From positions 147,461 to 211,460 of the forward strand of contig CADBFN010000001.1 in NCBI GenBank assembly GCA_902794035.1: DNA of 64,000 bases, given 5' to 3'. Made by a program: the position numbers and the translations under genes. This DNA comes from an uncultured bacterium. Its GTDB lineage: Bacteria > Cyanobacteriota > Vampirovibrionia > Gastranaerophilales > Gastranaerophilaceae. Under the pieces are notes generated by a model. The model was not told the DNA's origin and ran no database searches. It saw only the letters and a program-made list of their open reading frames with translations. This document shows positions 17,539 to 27,867 of the stretch, piece by piece; the first letter of the stretch is position 1, and each line of letters opens with the position of its first letter.

Positions 17539-19242
17539 ATGAAAAGATTGGGATTGTTGTTATTATTACTGGGGCTTGGAGTTTGTCCGGTTATAGCTGA
17601 TTATTCAGAAAATCAGGCTGATATTTCAAATATCATAAGTGCATTCAAAACCCAAAACACAGATTCAGGAAAAATCGTAAGGGTCGGAATCGGGAACCAA
17701 AGTTTTTCAAATTACCTTTGGGAACAGGTTTCTATATACGGAACAGGCGAATACGAAATTTACAACAACAAAACCTACATTACTACATTTGATTCAAATA
17801 ACGAAGTTAATGTAAAAATGGTTGGCAAAATATTTGTTTTGACAGACAGTGAAGATAATGTAATTGCAAAGGTTTCAGGTCCTATTATTTTTAAAACAGA
17901 TTATGGATTCATAGGAATAAAGGACTTAAAGCGGGCAGGCAAAGATGCTGTTTACAGAGGTCAGGTTGAATTGATATGCCCAAAAGAAGGTTATTTTCAT
18001 ATAGTAAATTCTATAAATGTAGAAGAATATCTTAAAGGAGTTGTGCCTAATGAAATGCCTGTTCATTTTGGATTGGAAGCCCTAAAGGCGCAAGCAGTTG
18101 CCGCAAGAAATTATGTTCTTTCTCCAAGGGTGAAAGCTAATTCAAATTATGATGTTGTAGATTCAGTTGCAAGTCAGGTTTATTTTGGAGCGAATACCGA
18201 AAAAGATTTGTCAAACAAAGCGGTAGAACAAACTAAAGGAATAGTTGCAATTTATGATTGGGATTTAATATTAGCTCTTTATTCTTCAACCGCAGGGGGA
18301 TATACAGAAAATTACGAAAATGCCTTTTCAGACCCAAAAACAAAGGCTTTTCCGTCAAAACCAAAACCATATTTAACCGGAGTTCCTGATTACGAGGATT
18401 TTGGAATTTTGAATAACGAAGAAGATGCCGAAAAATTTTATACCTCAAAACCAAAGTCATTTGATAATAAATCCTCATATTACCGTTGGGAAAGAGAATG
18501 GACTCAGGAAGAATTACAAAATGAAGTTCAAAATCACATTGCTGCACAAAGTGCAGCAGGATTTGTACACCCTGTGGTTAATAAAGGAGAAATTATTGAT
18601 AAAATAACAGGCTTAAAGGTTATCAGGCGTGGGGTATCAGGCAAAATTATGCAAATGGAAATCCGGACAGAATCAGGAAATTACATTGTTGAAAAGGAAC
18701 TTGTTATAAGGCGATTATTTACGGTAGCAGGCAAAGCTTTGCCAAGTGCAAATTTTGTAATTAAAGAAGAACGCGATGATGATGGCAACCTCACAAAAAT
18801 CAAAATTTATGGCGGAGGTTACGGACACGGAGTCGGCATGAGTCAATATGGTGCTGGTTATATGGCAACGCATTTGAACAAATCATATGAAGATATTTTA
18901 AACCATTATTATAAAGACATTATTCTTTCCACAGAACCTGTTACAATCACCCCAAATCCTGCAAAAAATCAAATAAGTCAATCTTTTTACACTAAAAGCG
19001 GAAACGGTATATTGGTTGTTGATAACAAATCAAGACTTGATTATGTTGATTTGATAATAAACGGAATATATGAAGCCGTTAAATTAAATAAAAATGAGCG
19101 AATCAACCGGATAGATTTATCGCAATATTTACAAAACGGGCTGAATACGGTAACATTTAAATATCCGTCATATACAAATACAATCGGCGGATTAAGATTA
19201 TATATTGAAATAGCGGGGCAAAATGACAACTCAAACCGATAA
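17539..19242 (+). CDS. SpoIID/LytB domain protein (peptidoglycan lytic enzyme)
   Basis: The product is 567 aa. After a signal peptide (MKRLGLLLLLLGLGVCPVIA) and an N-terminal beta domain, the SpoIID/LytB domain starts near YFHIVNSINVEEYLKGVVPNEMP. It contains the family's LKAQAVAARNYVL and SSTAGGYTE, and ends in GGGYGHGVGMSQYGAGYMA. SpoIID proteins cut denuded glycan strands; in non-sporulating bacteria they act in division or wall turnover. I start at ATG 17539; a TTG 18 nt earlier lies across the -10. The last 20 nt overlap murJ, so wall remodelling and lipid II flipping are coupled. Confidence 0.88.
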   Translation: MKRLGLLLLLLGLGVCPVIADYSENQADISNIISAFKTQNTDSGKIVRVGIGNQSFSNYLWEQVSIYGTGEYEIYNNKTYITTFDSNNEVNVKMVGKIFVLTDSEDNVIAKVSGPIIFKTDYGFIGIKDLKRAGKDAVYRGQVELICPKEGYFHIVNSINVEEYLKGVVPNEMPVHFGLEALKAQAVAARNYVLSPRVKANSNYDVVDSVASQVYFGANTEKDLSNKAVEQTKGIVAIYDWDLILALYSSTAGGYTENYENAFSDPKTKAFPSKPKPYLTGVPDYEDFGILNNEEDAEKFYTSKPKSFDNKSSYYRWEREWTQEELQNEVQNHIAAQSAAGFVHPVVNKGEIIDKITGLKVIRRGVSGKIMQMEIRTESGNYIVEKELVIRRLFTVAGKALPSANFVIKEERDDDGNLTKIKIYGGGYGHGVGMSQYGAGYMATHLNKSYEDILNHYYKDIILSTEPVTITPNPAKNQISQSFYTKSGNGILVVDNKSRLDYVDLIINGIYEAVKLNKNERINRIDLSQYLQNGLNTVTFKYPSYTNTIGGLRLYIEIAGQNDNSNR

Positions 19243-20812
19243 AACACCAAGTCTATTAAAAGCTGCATGGATAATTATGGTTGTTACGATTATCAGTAAA
19301 TTAATCGGTTTTATCAGAGATATCATTATTGCTAATTATTACGGGGCATCAATGGTTTCGGACGCATATTATTACGCATACCAGATACCGTCTTTATCGT
19401 TAATTTTGTTAGGCGGAGTCGGGGGGCCTTTTCACAGTGCAACTGTTGCGATTTTTTCAAAATTATTACCGAATCTGAAAGAAAAACCGCCCGAAGCGGT
19501 CAATAAATTGTATTCGACATTTATGACGGCAACAATTATATTTTTTCTGGCATTATCAGTTTTAATGTATATTTTCCCTAGACAGATAATGGGACTTATT
19601 ATCTCAGGCGGCTCTGAACAAATGATTCATCTTGCATCTGTTCATTTGCAAATTATGACACCTTTGCTTGTTATAGGCGGAATTGTCGGGATTTATTACG
19701 GCATTTTGATTATTTATAAACAATTTATGCTTCCGAATTTGTCGCCTATAATTATGTCACTTGCAATTATCGGAATAGTTATAGCAGCCCCAAGCGATCA
19801 AAAAGGTTATGCTCTTGCATGGGCAACAACGATTGGCGCAATTTTACAATTAATAATTCAATATCCGAATATTAGAAAATTAGGTTACAAATTGAAACCT
19901 AATTTTGAATTTGTAAATAATCCTCATTTCAAAGAAATCGGAGAACTTTTATTTCCGGCAGTTTTAAGTTCTACTGTCGGACAGGTGCATATATATGTTG
20001 ATATGTTTTTCACCTCATCAATTTCAGAAGGTGCATGGACAGCAATCGGCTATGCAAACAGAGTATTTCAGTTTCCTGTCGGAATTTTGGTTACTGCGTT
20101 TTTGGTGCCGTTATTCCCGATTTTTGCAAGACTTGTTGCCGATAACGATTTTGAAGGGATAAAAAATTATTTTAATAAAGGTGTCGGAGTGCTTTTATTC
20201 GGAGCAATTCCGATTATTATTGGAATTTTAGTTGTCGGGACAGATGCGATAAGACTCATTTTCGAGCGTGGAGAATTTGATGCAACTGCAACATTTATGG
20301 TAACGGAAGCTTTGTGGTTTTTGTCTGTTTCAATTATTCCTTATGTTTTCAGAGATTCAATAACAAGAGTTTTTTATTCGTTTAATGACTCAGCAACACC
20401 GTTTACGGTTGCTTTTACTTCGATAATTTTAAAAGTATTTTTAAACTGGATTTTAATTTCAAAAATGCACTTTGGTATCGGTGGAATCACGCTTTCAACA
20501 TCTCTGGTTACTTTATTTAATGCCTGCGTTTTAGGATATTTTATTACAAGAAAAATGAAAATGGATTACAAATCTTTGTTTGTAAATTTGATAAAAATGT
20601 GTGTTGCAGGAATGATTGCGGGGGTAATTTGCTGGATTTGCGCAGTTCAGTATGACAAATTTATTCACCTGTCAAAAGTACCGTTTGAATTTTTAAAAAT
20701 CAGTTTAATCGCTTTTATTTGTTTAGTTGTTTATATTCCACTCAATTTAATAATGAAAATGGAATATGCAAATGAATTATTTGAACGTATAAAATCAAAA
20801 TTTATCCGATAA
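19223..20812 (+). CDS. murJ: Lipid II flippase
   Basis: The 529-aa MOP-superfamily protein has about 14 membrane helices. It begins with the MurJ pattern KAAWIIMVVTIISKLIGFIRDIIIANYYGAS (split over the first helix) and includes GGVGGPFHSATVAIFSK and LIFERGEFD. It flips lipid-linked peptidoglycan precursor across the inner membrane. The start lies inside the end of the spoIID-like gene. Confidence 0.94.
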   Translation: MTTQTDKTPSLLKAAWIIMVVTIISKLIGFIRDIIIANYYGASMVSDAYYYAYQIPSLSLILLGGVGGPFHSATVAIFSKLLPNLKEKPPEAVNKLYSTFMTATIIFFLALSVLMYIFPRQIMGLIISGGSEQMIHLASVHLQIMTPLLVIGGIVGIYYGILIIYKQFMLPNLSPIIMSLAIIGIVIAAPSDQKGYALAWATTIGAILQLIIQYPNIRKLGYKLKPNFEFVNNPHFKEIGELLFPAVLSSTVGQVHIYVDMFFTSSISEGAWTAIGYANRVFQFPVGILVTAFLVPLFPIFARLVADNDFEGIKNYFNKGVGVLLFGAIPIIIGILVVGTDAIRLIFERGEFDATATFMVTEALWFLSVSIIPYVFRDSITRVFYSFNDSATPFTVAFTSIILKVFLNWILISKMHFGIGGITLSTSLVTLFNACVLGYFITRKMKMDYKSLFVNLIKMCVAGMIAGVICWICAVQYDKFIHLSKVPFEFLKISLIAFICLVVYIPLNLIMKMEYANELFERIKSKFIR

Positions 20813-20857
20813 AAGGGTGATGTTTTAATTTTTATTTTAGATTAGCATTACTTTACT

Positions 20858-21208
20858 ATGCAATTATCTGTCAATGATTACCTTGGAAATAATAAAGTAC
20901 GTTTGGAATATGCAAATACTCCATCTAAACCGCGCTACGCTCCGGCATACATTATAAGCGGACAAAGAGCAGATGAATTTGTACAAAAGTATAATGAGCA
21001 ATCAAAAACACTTATAAATAATTCTATATTTATGACAATATCAGGCATAATAATAGGCGGCGGGGCAGCTTTATCAAAAAGTTTAAAACCAATCAGTGTA
21101 ATGATTAAATCCTGTGTTGGCGGAATTATTGGACTGATTGCAGGTATCGGAATTTCTAATCATGAAAAAAATAAACTTATGGATAAATATCATGTGGAAC
21201 AATATTAA
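20858..21208 (+). CDS. Small membrane protein of unknown function
   Basis: The 116-aa protein has a hydrophilic N-terminal half (LEYANTPSKPRYAPAYIISGQ) and two hydrophobic Gly-rich helices (about 55-72 and 83-101) like a glycine zipper. No SD is evident; a TAGCAT about 9 nt upstream could be a -10 for a leaderless mRNA. Function unknown. Confidence 0.55.
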   Translation: MQLSVNDYLGNNKVRLEYANTPSKPRYAPAYIISGQRADEFVQKYNEQSKTLINNSIFMTISGIIIGGGAALSKSLKPISVMIKSCVGGIIGLIAGIGISNHEKNKLMDKYHVEQY

Positions 21209-21238
21209 TTCAAACTTGTTAAAGCCATATTAATGTGA

Positions 21239-21244
21239 TATTCT
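21239..21244 (+). promoter_or_regulatory. Extended -10 TGA-TATTCT, leaderless start of padR-like gene
   Basis: TATTCT with upstream TG (extended -10) ends 6 nt before ATG 21251. No SD is present. Confidence 0.45.
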
Positions 21245-21250
21245 AAGCTT

Positions 21251-21757
21251 ATGATTGAATTAATGATTTTATATGTTCTTTTAAAACGTGATTTAACCAT
21301 GTATGCAATAAAAAAACATATTGCAGATAAATTTTCTCCGTTTACTAATCCAAGTTTTGGAGCATTAAAACCTGCCCTTGTAAGATTAGAAAAATCTAAA
21401 TCAATTACATCTTCAAAAGTTATGTCTGATGGCGGAAAACTTTCAGTTTTTTATTCAATTACTGACAATGGGACAAAAGAATTACGCCGTTTGCTGTTAG
21501 AACCTTTTTCAAAAAACCCAGTTCAGTTTTCGTCTGATGCAAAAATTAAATTGTGCTGTGCATCATTTTTATCAGATCAGGATACAAAGGAATTATTTGA
21601 AAATATTAAAGCTGGAGCGTATTTACACAGATTAAACGCAAAAAAAATACTCGAAGATGAATATAACACAACTGATTTTTATCAAAAAATAATTCTTGAT
21701 AATACAATTTGTGAATATAATAATTTTATTTCTATGATTGAAGGTTTTGAAAAATAA
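21251..21757 (+). CDS. PadR family transcriptional regulator
   Basis: The 168-aa protein has the PadR winged helix at the N-terminus (MILYVLLKRDLTMYAIKKHI, then FGALKPALVRLEKSKSITSSK, with the wing SDGGKLSVFYSITDNG) and a C-terminal helical dimerisation domain. It probably represses a small operon in response to a ligand. The downstream DUF512 gene starts 1 nt after its stop, so the two are likely co-transcribed. Confidence 0.85.
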   Translation: MIELMILYVLLKRDLTMYAIKKHIADKFSPFTNPSFGALKPALVRLEKSKSITSSKVMSDGGKLSVFYSITDNGTKELRRLLLEPFSKNPVQFSSDAKIKLCCASFLSDQDTKELFENIKAGAYLHRLNAKKILEDEYNTTDFYQKIILDNTICEYNNFISMIEGFEK

Positions 21758-21758
21758 A

Positions 21759-23024
21759 ATGAGTGCGATTGTTGATAGCGTTATAAAAAATTCGATAGCT
21801 GAAGAACTTGAAATTTCAAAAGGAGATGAAATTATATCAATTGATGGTCACAAAATGACCGATATGATAGATTATAATTTCTACATGAAATCCGAACTTG
21901 TAACAATCGAAGTTAAACATTCAAACGGCGAAATTGAAGAAATCGAAATTGAAAAAGATTTTGAAGAAGATTTGGGAATTGTTTTTGAAAGTGCAGTTTT
22001 TGACAAAATTAAACCTTGTCTTAACCATTGCATTTTTTGCTTTGTTGATCAGCAGCCAAAAGGATTACGCAAAACTCTTTATATAAAAGATGACGATTAC
22101 AGATTATCTTATTTACAGGGAACATATATAACTCTTACAAATTTAACTGAAAAGGATAAAGAACGAATAAAAAAAATGCATCTTGGGCCGTTTTATGTTT
22201 CAGTCCACACGACAAACCCTGAATTACGCGTAAAAATGCTGAGAAATCCTAAGGCAGATAAAGCTTTGGAAAATTTAAAATGGTTCAGAAAAAACAAAAT
22301 ACCATTTCACGCTCAAATTGTTTTATGCCCCGGAATAAATGACGGCAAAGAATTAGAGCGTACACTAAGCGATCTGGCAGAGTTAAAAAATACTGTACTT
22401 TCAACCGCAATAGTTCCTGTCGGTATTACCCAATTCAGACAGGAAGAACTCAAACGTGTTGATAGCAAATGTGCAAAAGAAACAATTGAAATTGCATCAA
22501 AATTTAAACGTGTATGTTGTTCTGATGAATTTTTTCTGTTAGCAGATGAACCTATACCGCCCGCAAAATATTACGGCAATTACTGTCAGCTTGATGACGG
22601 AGTTGGAGCTTTAAGACTCACTTATGATGATTTTAAGAATTTAAAACTTCCAAAAGCAGTTTCTAAACCTTATAAAATGATTTTTGCATGCTCTTATGCA
22701 GCAAAAAATATGCTTGAAAAAGCTGCAAAAAAAATGTCTAAAATAAAAAATTTAACAGTAGAAGTTCATCCCGTTAAATCAAATTACTGGGGAAAAGATA
22801 TTACTGTTGCAGGACTTATTACCACAGATGATTTAATAAACACCGTAAAAGACGTCGATTGCGATATAGCTGTTATACCAACCGTAATGCTAAGACCTTA
22901 TAGCGAAGACTTTTTAGACGGAAAAAATCTTGACTATGTAAGAGAAAAATCGGGTAAAAATTTCCTTGTTCAGAAAAATATTTATTCTTTAAAAGAAATC
23001 ATAGATTTTTTGGAAAATATATAA
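21759..23024 (+). CDS. DUF512 radical-SAM-like iron-sulfur protein
   Basis: The 421-aa protein has an N-terminal PDZ-like domain (IAEELEISKGDEIISIDG), then the cluster motif CLNHCIFCF (CxxxCxFC) of the radical SAM superfamily at about residues 87-95, and the C-terminal DUF512 domain (CPGINDG, TAIVPVGITQFR). It is common in Firmicutes and Cyanobacteria-related genomes; the substrate is unknown. The ATG 1 nt after the padR stop is chosen as start. Confidence 0.9.
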   Translation: MSAIVDSVIKNSIAEELEISKGDEIISIDGHKMTDMIDYNFYMKSELVTIEVKHSNGEIEEIEIEKDFEEDLGIVFESAVFDKIKPCLNHCIFCFVDQQPKGLRKTLYIKDDDYRLSYLQGTYITLTNLTEKDKERIKKMHLGPFYVSVHTTNPELRVKMLRNPKADKALENLKWFRKNKIPFHAQIVLCPGINDGKELERTLSDLAELKNTVLSTAIVPVGITQFRQEELKRVDSKCAKETIEIASKFKRVCCSDEFFLLADEPIPPAKYYGNYCQLDDGVGALRLTYDDFKNLKLPKAVSKPYKMIFACSYAAKNMLEKAAKKMSKIKNLTVEVHPVKSNYWGKDITVAGLITTDDLINTVKDVDCDIAVIPTVMLRPYSEDFLDGKNLDYVREKSGKNFLVQKNIYSLKEIIDFLENI

Positions 23025-23033
23025 CAGATTAAT

Positions 23034-23855
23034 TTATTTTTCCCTTGCAGTACCAGTTTCATACCCCGGAACAAGCAATGCCAAAGGAATTATTCTGCCT
23101 AATTTTGTCCCAAATTCAGAACCACTGTTTACCATAGAAATTGACATACATAAATCATCAACATGAGGAGCAAAATCTGTTGCCTTTATTCCTCTTTCAA
23201 CCTTCTTGTGGTAAAGTTTTTCATTTATTTCATTTGAAACTTTATTCCCCGCAATAATACCAACTGCAAGAGAACCAAGTGTTGCAACCGCATTTGGAAT
23301 ATTTTCACTTATTTTATTTATAATTTTTGCAAAACTATTTTCTTTGTTAATTTTAGGCATAAGTTTTGTCAAAGTCCGCTCGTAGTGTTTAAATGCCTTT
23401 GCCCCTGTCCATACACAAGTAATCGGGACAATTACATCACCTAACAACTGGCTTAATACTTCGCGTTTTTTAGCCTTTAAATTAGCTTTATCAACTAAGG
23501 CTCCGCCGGCAAAACCGCCTGCAACAGAACCTGCAGCAATAGAAATTATTTTTGCGGCATCATCATATTCCAAAACTTTACCTGACGGTTTGAATTTTAA
23601 TAATGCCCAATCCTTAATCGGAGTTTTTAATATTTTCAGCGGATTTAAACTGAAACCTGCTCGCTTACTCCAAAATGCTAACGGTAAAGCCATGCCAAGA
23701 GCTGATGAAGCCAAAACAACAGCTTTTTGTTTATTACTCAGCTCCGAATGCTCTAAATAAGAGTGCGTAAAATTTGCCCCTTTTGAGTTTATACTCAAAG
23801 GAGTATTATTCAAAAAATATTTTTTGCTGTCTGAAATAGATATTTTATCAATCAT
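23034..23855 (-). CDS. Hypothetical protein with hydrophobic Gly/Ala segments
   Basis: The product is about 273 aa (start 23855; GTG 23861 is an alternative with a closer SD). There is no Sec signal. It has hydrophobic stretches near residues 45-62 (KAVVLASSALGMALPLAFW), 107-125 and 190-205 (ATLGSLAVGIIAGNK). The N-terminal 35 residues are polar and include INSKGANFTHSY. In layout it resembles the N-terminal part of the 33176 protein. Function unknown. Confidence 0.6.
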   Translation of the reverse strand: MIDKISISDSKKYFLNNTPLSINSKGANFTHSYLEHSELSNKQKAVVLASSALGMALPLAFWSKRAGFSLNPLKILKTPIKDWALLKFKPSGKVLEYDDAAKIISIAAGSVAGGFAGGALVDKANLKAKKREVLSQLLGDVIVPITCVWTGAKAFKHYERTLTKLMPKINKENSFAKIINKISENIPNAVATLGSLAVGIIAGNKVSNEINEKLYHKKVERGIKATDFAPHVDDLCMSISMVNSGSEFGTKLGRIIPLALLVPGYETGTAREK

Positions 23856-23952
23856 ACACACTACACCTTTACGCTTTTATTATAACAAAAAACCGTAAAA
23901 GAAAATATTGCCTAAATTAAGTTTTAAGTAAATATTTGTAAAGAAAATAAAT

Positions 23953-26442
23953 TTATAAAGATGTTCTTTCAATTTCTTCAGTTGTAGAAACTTCTATTAT
24001 GTCACCTTCCTGAAGGTCATTGAATTTTCCGAAAGAAATACCGCACTCAAAACCTTGTGCAACCTCTTTAACATCATCTTTGAAACGTTTTAACTGCTCG
24101 ATTGCACCTTTAAATATTTGTTCACCGTTTCTGATAATAATTGCATCTTTATCTCTGATAATTTTACCCTCAAGTACATAACAACCGGCAATTTTACCTG
24201 TTTTACCAATATTAAATACCTGACGAACTTCAGCTTTACCAAGTTCAACCTCTTTAATTTCAGGATCAAGAAGCGATAACAATGTTTTTTCAATATCTTC
24301 CAATAACTGATAGATAATATCATATTTTTTAATTGTTACTTTTTCTCTTTCGGCTGCTGCTAAAGCATTTGCATCTTCTTTAACAGTAAATCCCAAAATC
24401 AAAGCATTTGAAGCGGCAGCAAGCATAACATCTGCTTCTGAAATATCACCGACACCAACGTGAATAATTTTTGTAGTAATTTCTTTAGACTCAACCTGAG
24501 CAATAGCTTGAGCAACAGCTTCGGCAGAACCGTTTGTATTTGCTTTGATAATTAAATTCAATTGAGGAATTGCATCATCACCTGCAACGGCTTCTTTTCT
24601 GATATGAGCAGGTAACATAGCTTCAAGACGTTTATCACGAGCTTTTTCCTGACGTTCTGCAGTTATAGCTTTCATTTCTTTTTCATTTTTTACAACCATA
24701 AATCTGTCACCTGCCTGAGGGACTTCAGATAAACCTAAAATCTCAACAGGAGTAGATGGTTCAGCTTTTTGAATTCTTTCACCACTATCTGATAACAATG
24801 CACGGACACGACCGCAAGCAGTCCCGACAACAATGCAGTTGCCTGCTCTTAAGGTTCCGTTTTGTACAAGTAATGTTGCAACAGGACCTTTACCTTTGTC
24901 TAAGTTTGCTTCAATTACAACACCTGTTGCTTCTGCTTTTGGATTTGCTTTAAGATCCTGAACATCTGCAACAAGCAATATATATTCTAATAATTCATCA
25001 ATACCGGTACCTTGTAAAGCGGAAACTTTGACAACGATTGTATCACCGCCCCAATCTTCAGGAACAAGTCCGTGTTCGGTTAATTGCTGCAGTACTCTGT
25101 CAGGATTTGCTCCCGGTTTATCGATTTTGTTTACTGCAACGATAACAGGAATTTCAGCAGCTTTTGCGTGATTTATTGCTTCAATAGTCTGAGGCATTAT
25201 ACCATCATCAGCCGCAACAACTAAAATTGCAATATCTGTAGCCTGAGCACCTCTTGCACGCATTTCCGTAAACGCTTCGTGACCCGGAGTATCCAAGAAT
25301 ACAATTTTCTTATCGTTGTTATCACCTAAATAAACCGTATATGCACCGATTGATTGTGTAATACCACCGACTTCGGTTGCAACAATTTTGTGCTTTGATG
25401 CACGAATACTGTCTAACAATGTCGTTTTACCATGATCGACGTGACCCATGATACTGATAACAGGAGCACGTTTTTTAAGCAATTTTTTATCTACATTAGC
25501 AAGTGCATTTTTTTCTTCTTCTTTTTTAAGTTCTTCTTCTACATATGCTTCCAAATCTTCATCAAGAACTTCAAGTTCATATTCTGCACAAACTTTTTTA
25601 ATAACATCAACATCTATAAGCTGGTTTACGGTTGCCATAACTCCGTTCATCATCAGGAATTTTACAATATCAGCAGGGGTTTTTCTGATTTTTTCAGACA
25701 ACTCTGCAATTGTCATGGCTTTATTTACAACTATTTGTTTAACATCTTCAAATTCTTCCGTTTTTTGAGTTCTTTTTTTATGGTGCTGAGCAGCAGCCTT
25801 TTCCAAAGAAATCATTTCCTGTTCTTCTTTTTTGGAATTGAAACCTTTGTCTTTCTTTTTACCGGAGTTTTTACTTCCGCCAAATTTTCCGCTGCCGCTA
25901 CCTTTATTTTCATAAATATCCTGCGGAATAATTCTGCGTTCAATAGGTTTTTTGCTCCCAAAATCTTTATTTCCGGAAGGTTTGTCCCCTTCACGTTTTG
26001 GTGGAAATTTTGAATCTTTATCAAATCTTTTTGGTCTGTCAGGTCTGCCTGATTCGGTTTTTTCTGATTTACCGACAATTTGAACCGGTTTTGGAGCAGA
26101 TCTGCGGACAATTTCTATCTTAGGTCTTTGTACTTTTTCCACTACAGGTTTTTCTATAGCTTTTTTAAGTTCTTCTTTTCTTTCTTTCGCTTCTTCTCTT
26201 GCAGCTTCTTTTGCGGCTTCTTTTTCCTCAACTTTTGCTTTTTTTACTACAAAAGCTTTTGGCTTAGATTTTGCTGCACCATTTGCCATAAAATCTTTTA
26301 GTCTTCTTATTTGATCAGGAGTTACCGTGCTTGAATGAGTCTTACCTGTAATCCCCATTTTTTCAAGCTTTTCAAGAATTTCTTTACTTGATTTGCCAAG
26401 TTCTTTTGCTAATTCACTAATTCTTATCATTTCGTAACTCAT
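23953..26442 (-). CDS. infB: Translation initiation factor IF-2
   Basis: IF-2 brings initiator tRNA to the ribosome. The 829-aa protein has an N-terminal IF2_N helix (IRISELAKELGKSSKEILEKL), a long Lys/Glu-rich linker (about 65-235), a second IF2_N motif, then the G domain with GHVDHGKTT (G1), DTPGHE (G3) and NKIDKP (G4), and domains II-IV. The start overlaps ylxR by 26 nt. nusA, often upstream of ylxR-infB, is absent here; prfA takes that place. Confidence 0.97.
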   Translation of the reverse strand: MSYEMIRISELAKELGKSSKEILEKLEKMGITGKTHSSTVTPDQIRRLKDFMANGAAKSKPKAFVVKKAKVEEKEAAKEAAREEAKERKEELKKAIEKPVVEKVQRPKIEIVRRSAPKPVQIVGKSEKTESGRPDRPKRFDKDSKFPPKREGDKPSGNKDFGSKKPIERRIIPQDIYENKGSGSGKFGGSKNSGKKKDKGFNSKKEEQEMISLEKAAAQHHKKRTQKTEEFEDVKQIVVNKAMTIAELSEKIRKTPADIVKFLMMNGVMATVNQLIDVDVIKKVCAEYELEVLDEDLEAYVEEELKKEEEKNALANVDKKLLKKRAPVISIMGHVDHGKTTLLDSIRASKHKIVATEVGGITQSIGAYTVYLGDNNDKKIVFLDTPGHEAFTEMRARGAQATDIAILVVAADDGIMPQTIEAINHAKAAEIPVIVAVNKIDKPGANPDRVLQQLTEHGLVPEDWGGDTIVVKVSALQGTGIDELLEYILLVADVQDLKANPKAEATGVVIEANLDKGKGPVATLLVQNGTLRAGNCIVVGTACGRVRALLSDSGERIQKAEPSTPVEILGLSEVPQAGDRFMVVKNEKEMKAITAERQEKARDKRLEAMLPAHIRKEAVAGDDAIPQLNLIIKANTNGSAEAVAQAIAQVESKEITTKIIHVGVGDISEADVMLAAASNALILGFTVKEDANALAAAEREKVTIKKYDIIYQLLEDIEKTLLSLLDPEIKEVELGKAEVRQVFNIGKTGKIAGCYVLEGKIIRDKDAIIIRNGEQIFKGAIEQLKRFKDDVKEVAQGFECGISFGKFNDLQEGDIIEVSTTEEIERTSL

Positions 26443-26671
26443 CTAATAAATATCCTTTCAATTCAGCGGGTACAGAAGCTTTCAGGAATTTTGAAATCTT
26501 ATTTTTTTTAAAAGCCGATTCTATACACGAATTATTATAGCAGAGATATACAGATCTGCCAAATGTTAATGAATTTGGATTTACAATAACACCTTGTGCA
26601 GAATTTGTAATTTTTATCAAATCTTTTCTGTCTTTGATTTCCCAACAACCTGCACAGCGTCTTTCTGTCAT
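26417..26671 (-). CDS. ylxR: YlxR family RNA-binding protein (DUF448)
   Basis: The 84-aa protein opens with RRCAGCWEIKDRKDLIKI, close to the family RxCxxC signature, and has the GRSVYLC segment. It lies between prfA (11-nt gap) and infB (26-nt overlap), the usual infB neighbourhood. SD GAGGA precedes the ATG. Confidence 0.9.
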   Translation of the reverse strand: MTERRCAGCWEIKDRKDLIKITNSAQGVIVNPNSLTFGRSVYLCYNNSCIESAFKKNKISKFLKASVPAELKGYLLDELRNDKN

Positions 26672-26682
26672 TGCATATCCTC

Positions 26683-27768
26683 TTATTGAGCTTTTTGAGC
26701 TAATTTTTCAAGTTTTAACTTTTGATCGTACTCAATTAACATATTTATAAGCTCATCCAAATCACCATCTATTACAGTCCAGACATTAAGGTTATGGTTA
26801 AGTCTGTGATCTGTTAAACGTCCCTGAGGGAAATTGTATGTACGGATTCTTTCGCTTCTGTCACCTGTTCCGACCTGAGAACGACGCAGGTCTGTAATTT
26901 CCTGCATTTGTTTTTGAACTTCCATATCGTACAATTTTGAACGTAAAATTTGCATTGCACGTTCTTTATTTTGCAACTGGGAACGTTCTTCAGTACAGAA
27001 AATCATAATCCCTGTAGGTTTATGGAATAAACGGGCTGCAGTTTCAACTTTATTTACGTTTTGACCGCCTGCACCTCCTGAACGCGCAGTCGACATTTCT
27101 ATATCTTCAGGTCTTATTTCAATTTCTACATCATCAACTTCAGGCATAACTGCGACAGTTGCGGTTGAAGTATGAACACGACCTTGAGATTCAGTTTCAG
27201 GCACACGCTGAACTCTGTGAACACCTGATTCATATTTTAATTTCGAATAAACCGCATCACCCTGAATTGAAATAATTATTTCTGAATATCCGCCCGCTTC
27301 ACATTCTGTTTTTGACAGAATTTGGGTTTTCCAACCCTGTTTATCGGCAAATTTTAAATACATTCTTGCCAAATCTCCAGCAAAAATGTTTGCCTCATCT
27401 CCGCCTGCACCACCACGAATTTCAAGCATAATGTCTTTATCATCCATAGGGTCTTTCGGAAGCAGTAAGCGTTTCATTCTTTCTTCATAATCAGGAAGTT
27501 TTGCTTCATTTTCTTCAATATCTGCTTTTAGCATTGCGCGCATATCTTCATCTTTTTCTTCCTGCAATAACAATTTATCATCATCAATAGCATCCGTTGC
27601 TTTTTTCCATTCATAATAAAGTTCAACAGTTTCTTCCATTGATTTTCTTTGTTTTGATAAATCTCTAAATTTATTATAATCCTGAATTACTGCGGGATCA
27701 GACAAAGTTTCGCCTAATTCTTTGTATCTTTTTTCTATTTGCAATATTTGATCTAACATATCTTTCAT
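26683..27768 (-). CDS. prfA: Peptide chain release factor 1
   Basis: RF1 reads UAA and UAG. The 361-aa protein has the anticodon-like P-E-T at [10 protein letters not shown] and the peptidyl-hydrolase loop [15 protein letters not shown] with GGQ. Length and order of domains are typical. It heads the prfA-ylxR-infB cluster. Confidence 0.96.
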   Translation of the reverse strand: MKDMLDQILQIEKRYKELGETLSDPAVIQDYNKFRDLSKQRKSMEETVELYYEWKKATDAIDDDKLLLQEEKDEDMRAMLKADIEENEAKLPDYEERMKRLLLPKDPMDDKDIMLEIRGGAGGDEANIFAGDLARMYLKFADKQGWKTQILSKTECEAGGYSEIIISIQGDAVYSKLKYESGVHRVQRVPETESQGRVHTSTATVAVMPEVDDVEIEIRPEDIEMSTARSGGAGGQNVNKVETAARLFHKPTGIMIFCTEERSQLQNKERAMQILRSKLYDMEVQKQMQEITDLRRSQVGTGDRSERIRTYNFPQGRLTDHRLNHNLNVWTVIDGDLDELINMLIEYDQKLKLEKLAQKAQ

Positions 27769-27855
27769 ATTTCAATAATAACAAGAACAAAAAAGAATGC
27801 AAAGGACTATTTTAATCTAATGTTATAATTTCTTGAAACATACAAGTAAATTTGA

Positions 27856-27861
27856 TAATAT
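27856..27861 (+). promoter_or_regulatory. -10 element TAATAT (or GATAAT), leaderless start
   Basis: TAATAT ends 6 nt before ATG 27868; the overlapping GATAAT would leave 8 nt. No SD is present. Confidence 0.5.
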
Positions 27862-27867
27862 CTATTT

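Noticed and set aside
25432..26013. Phe-rich open frame opposite infB
   Set aside because: It is the antisense of the Lys/Glu-rich IF-2 linker; composition and position show it is a shadow.
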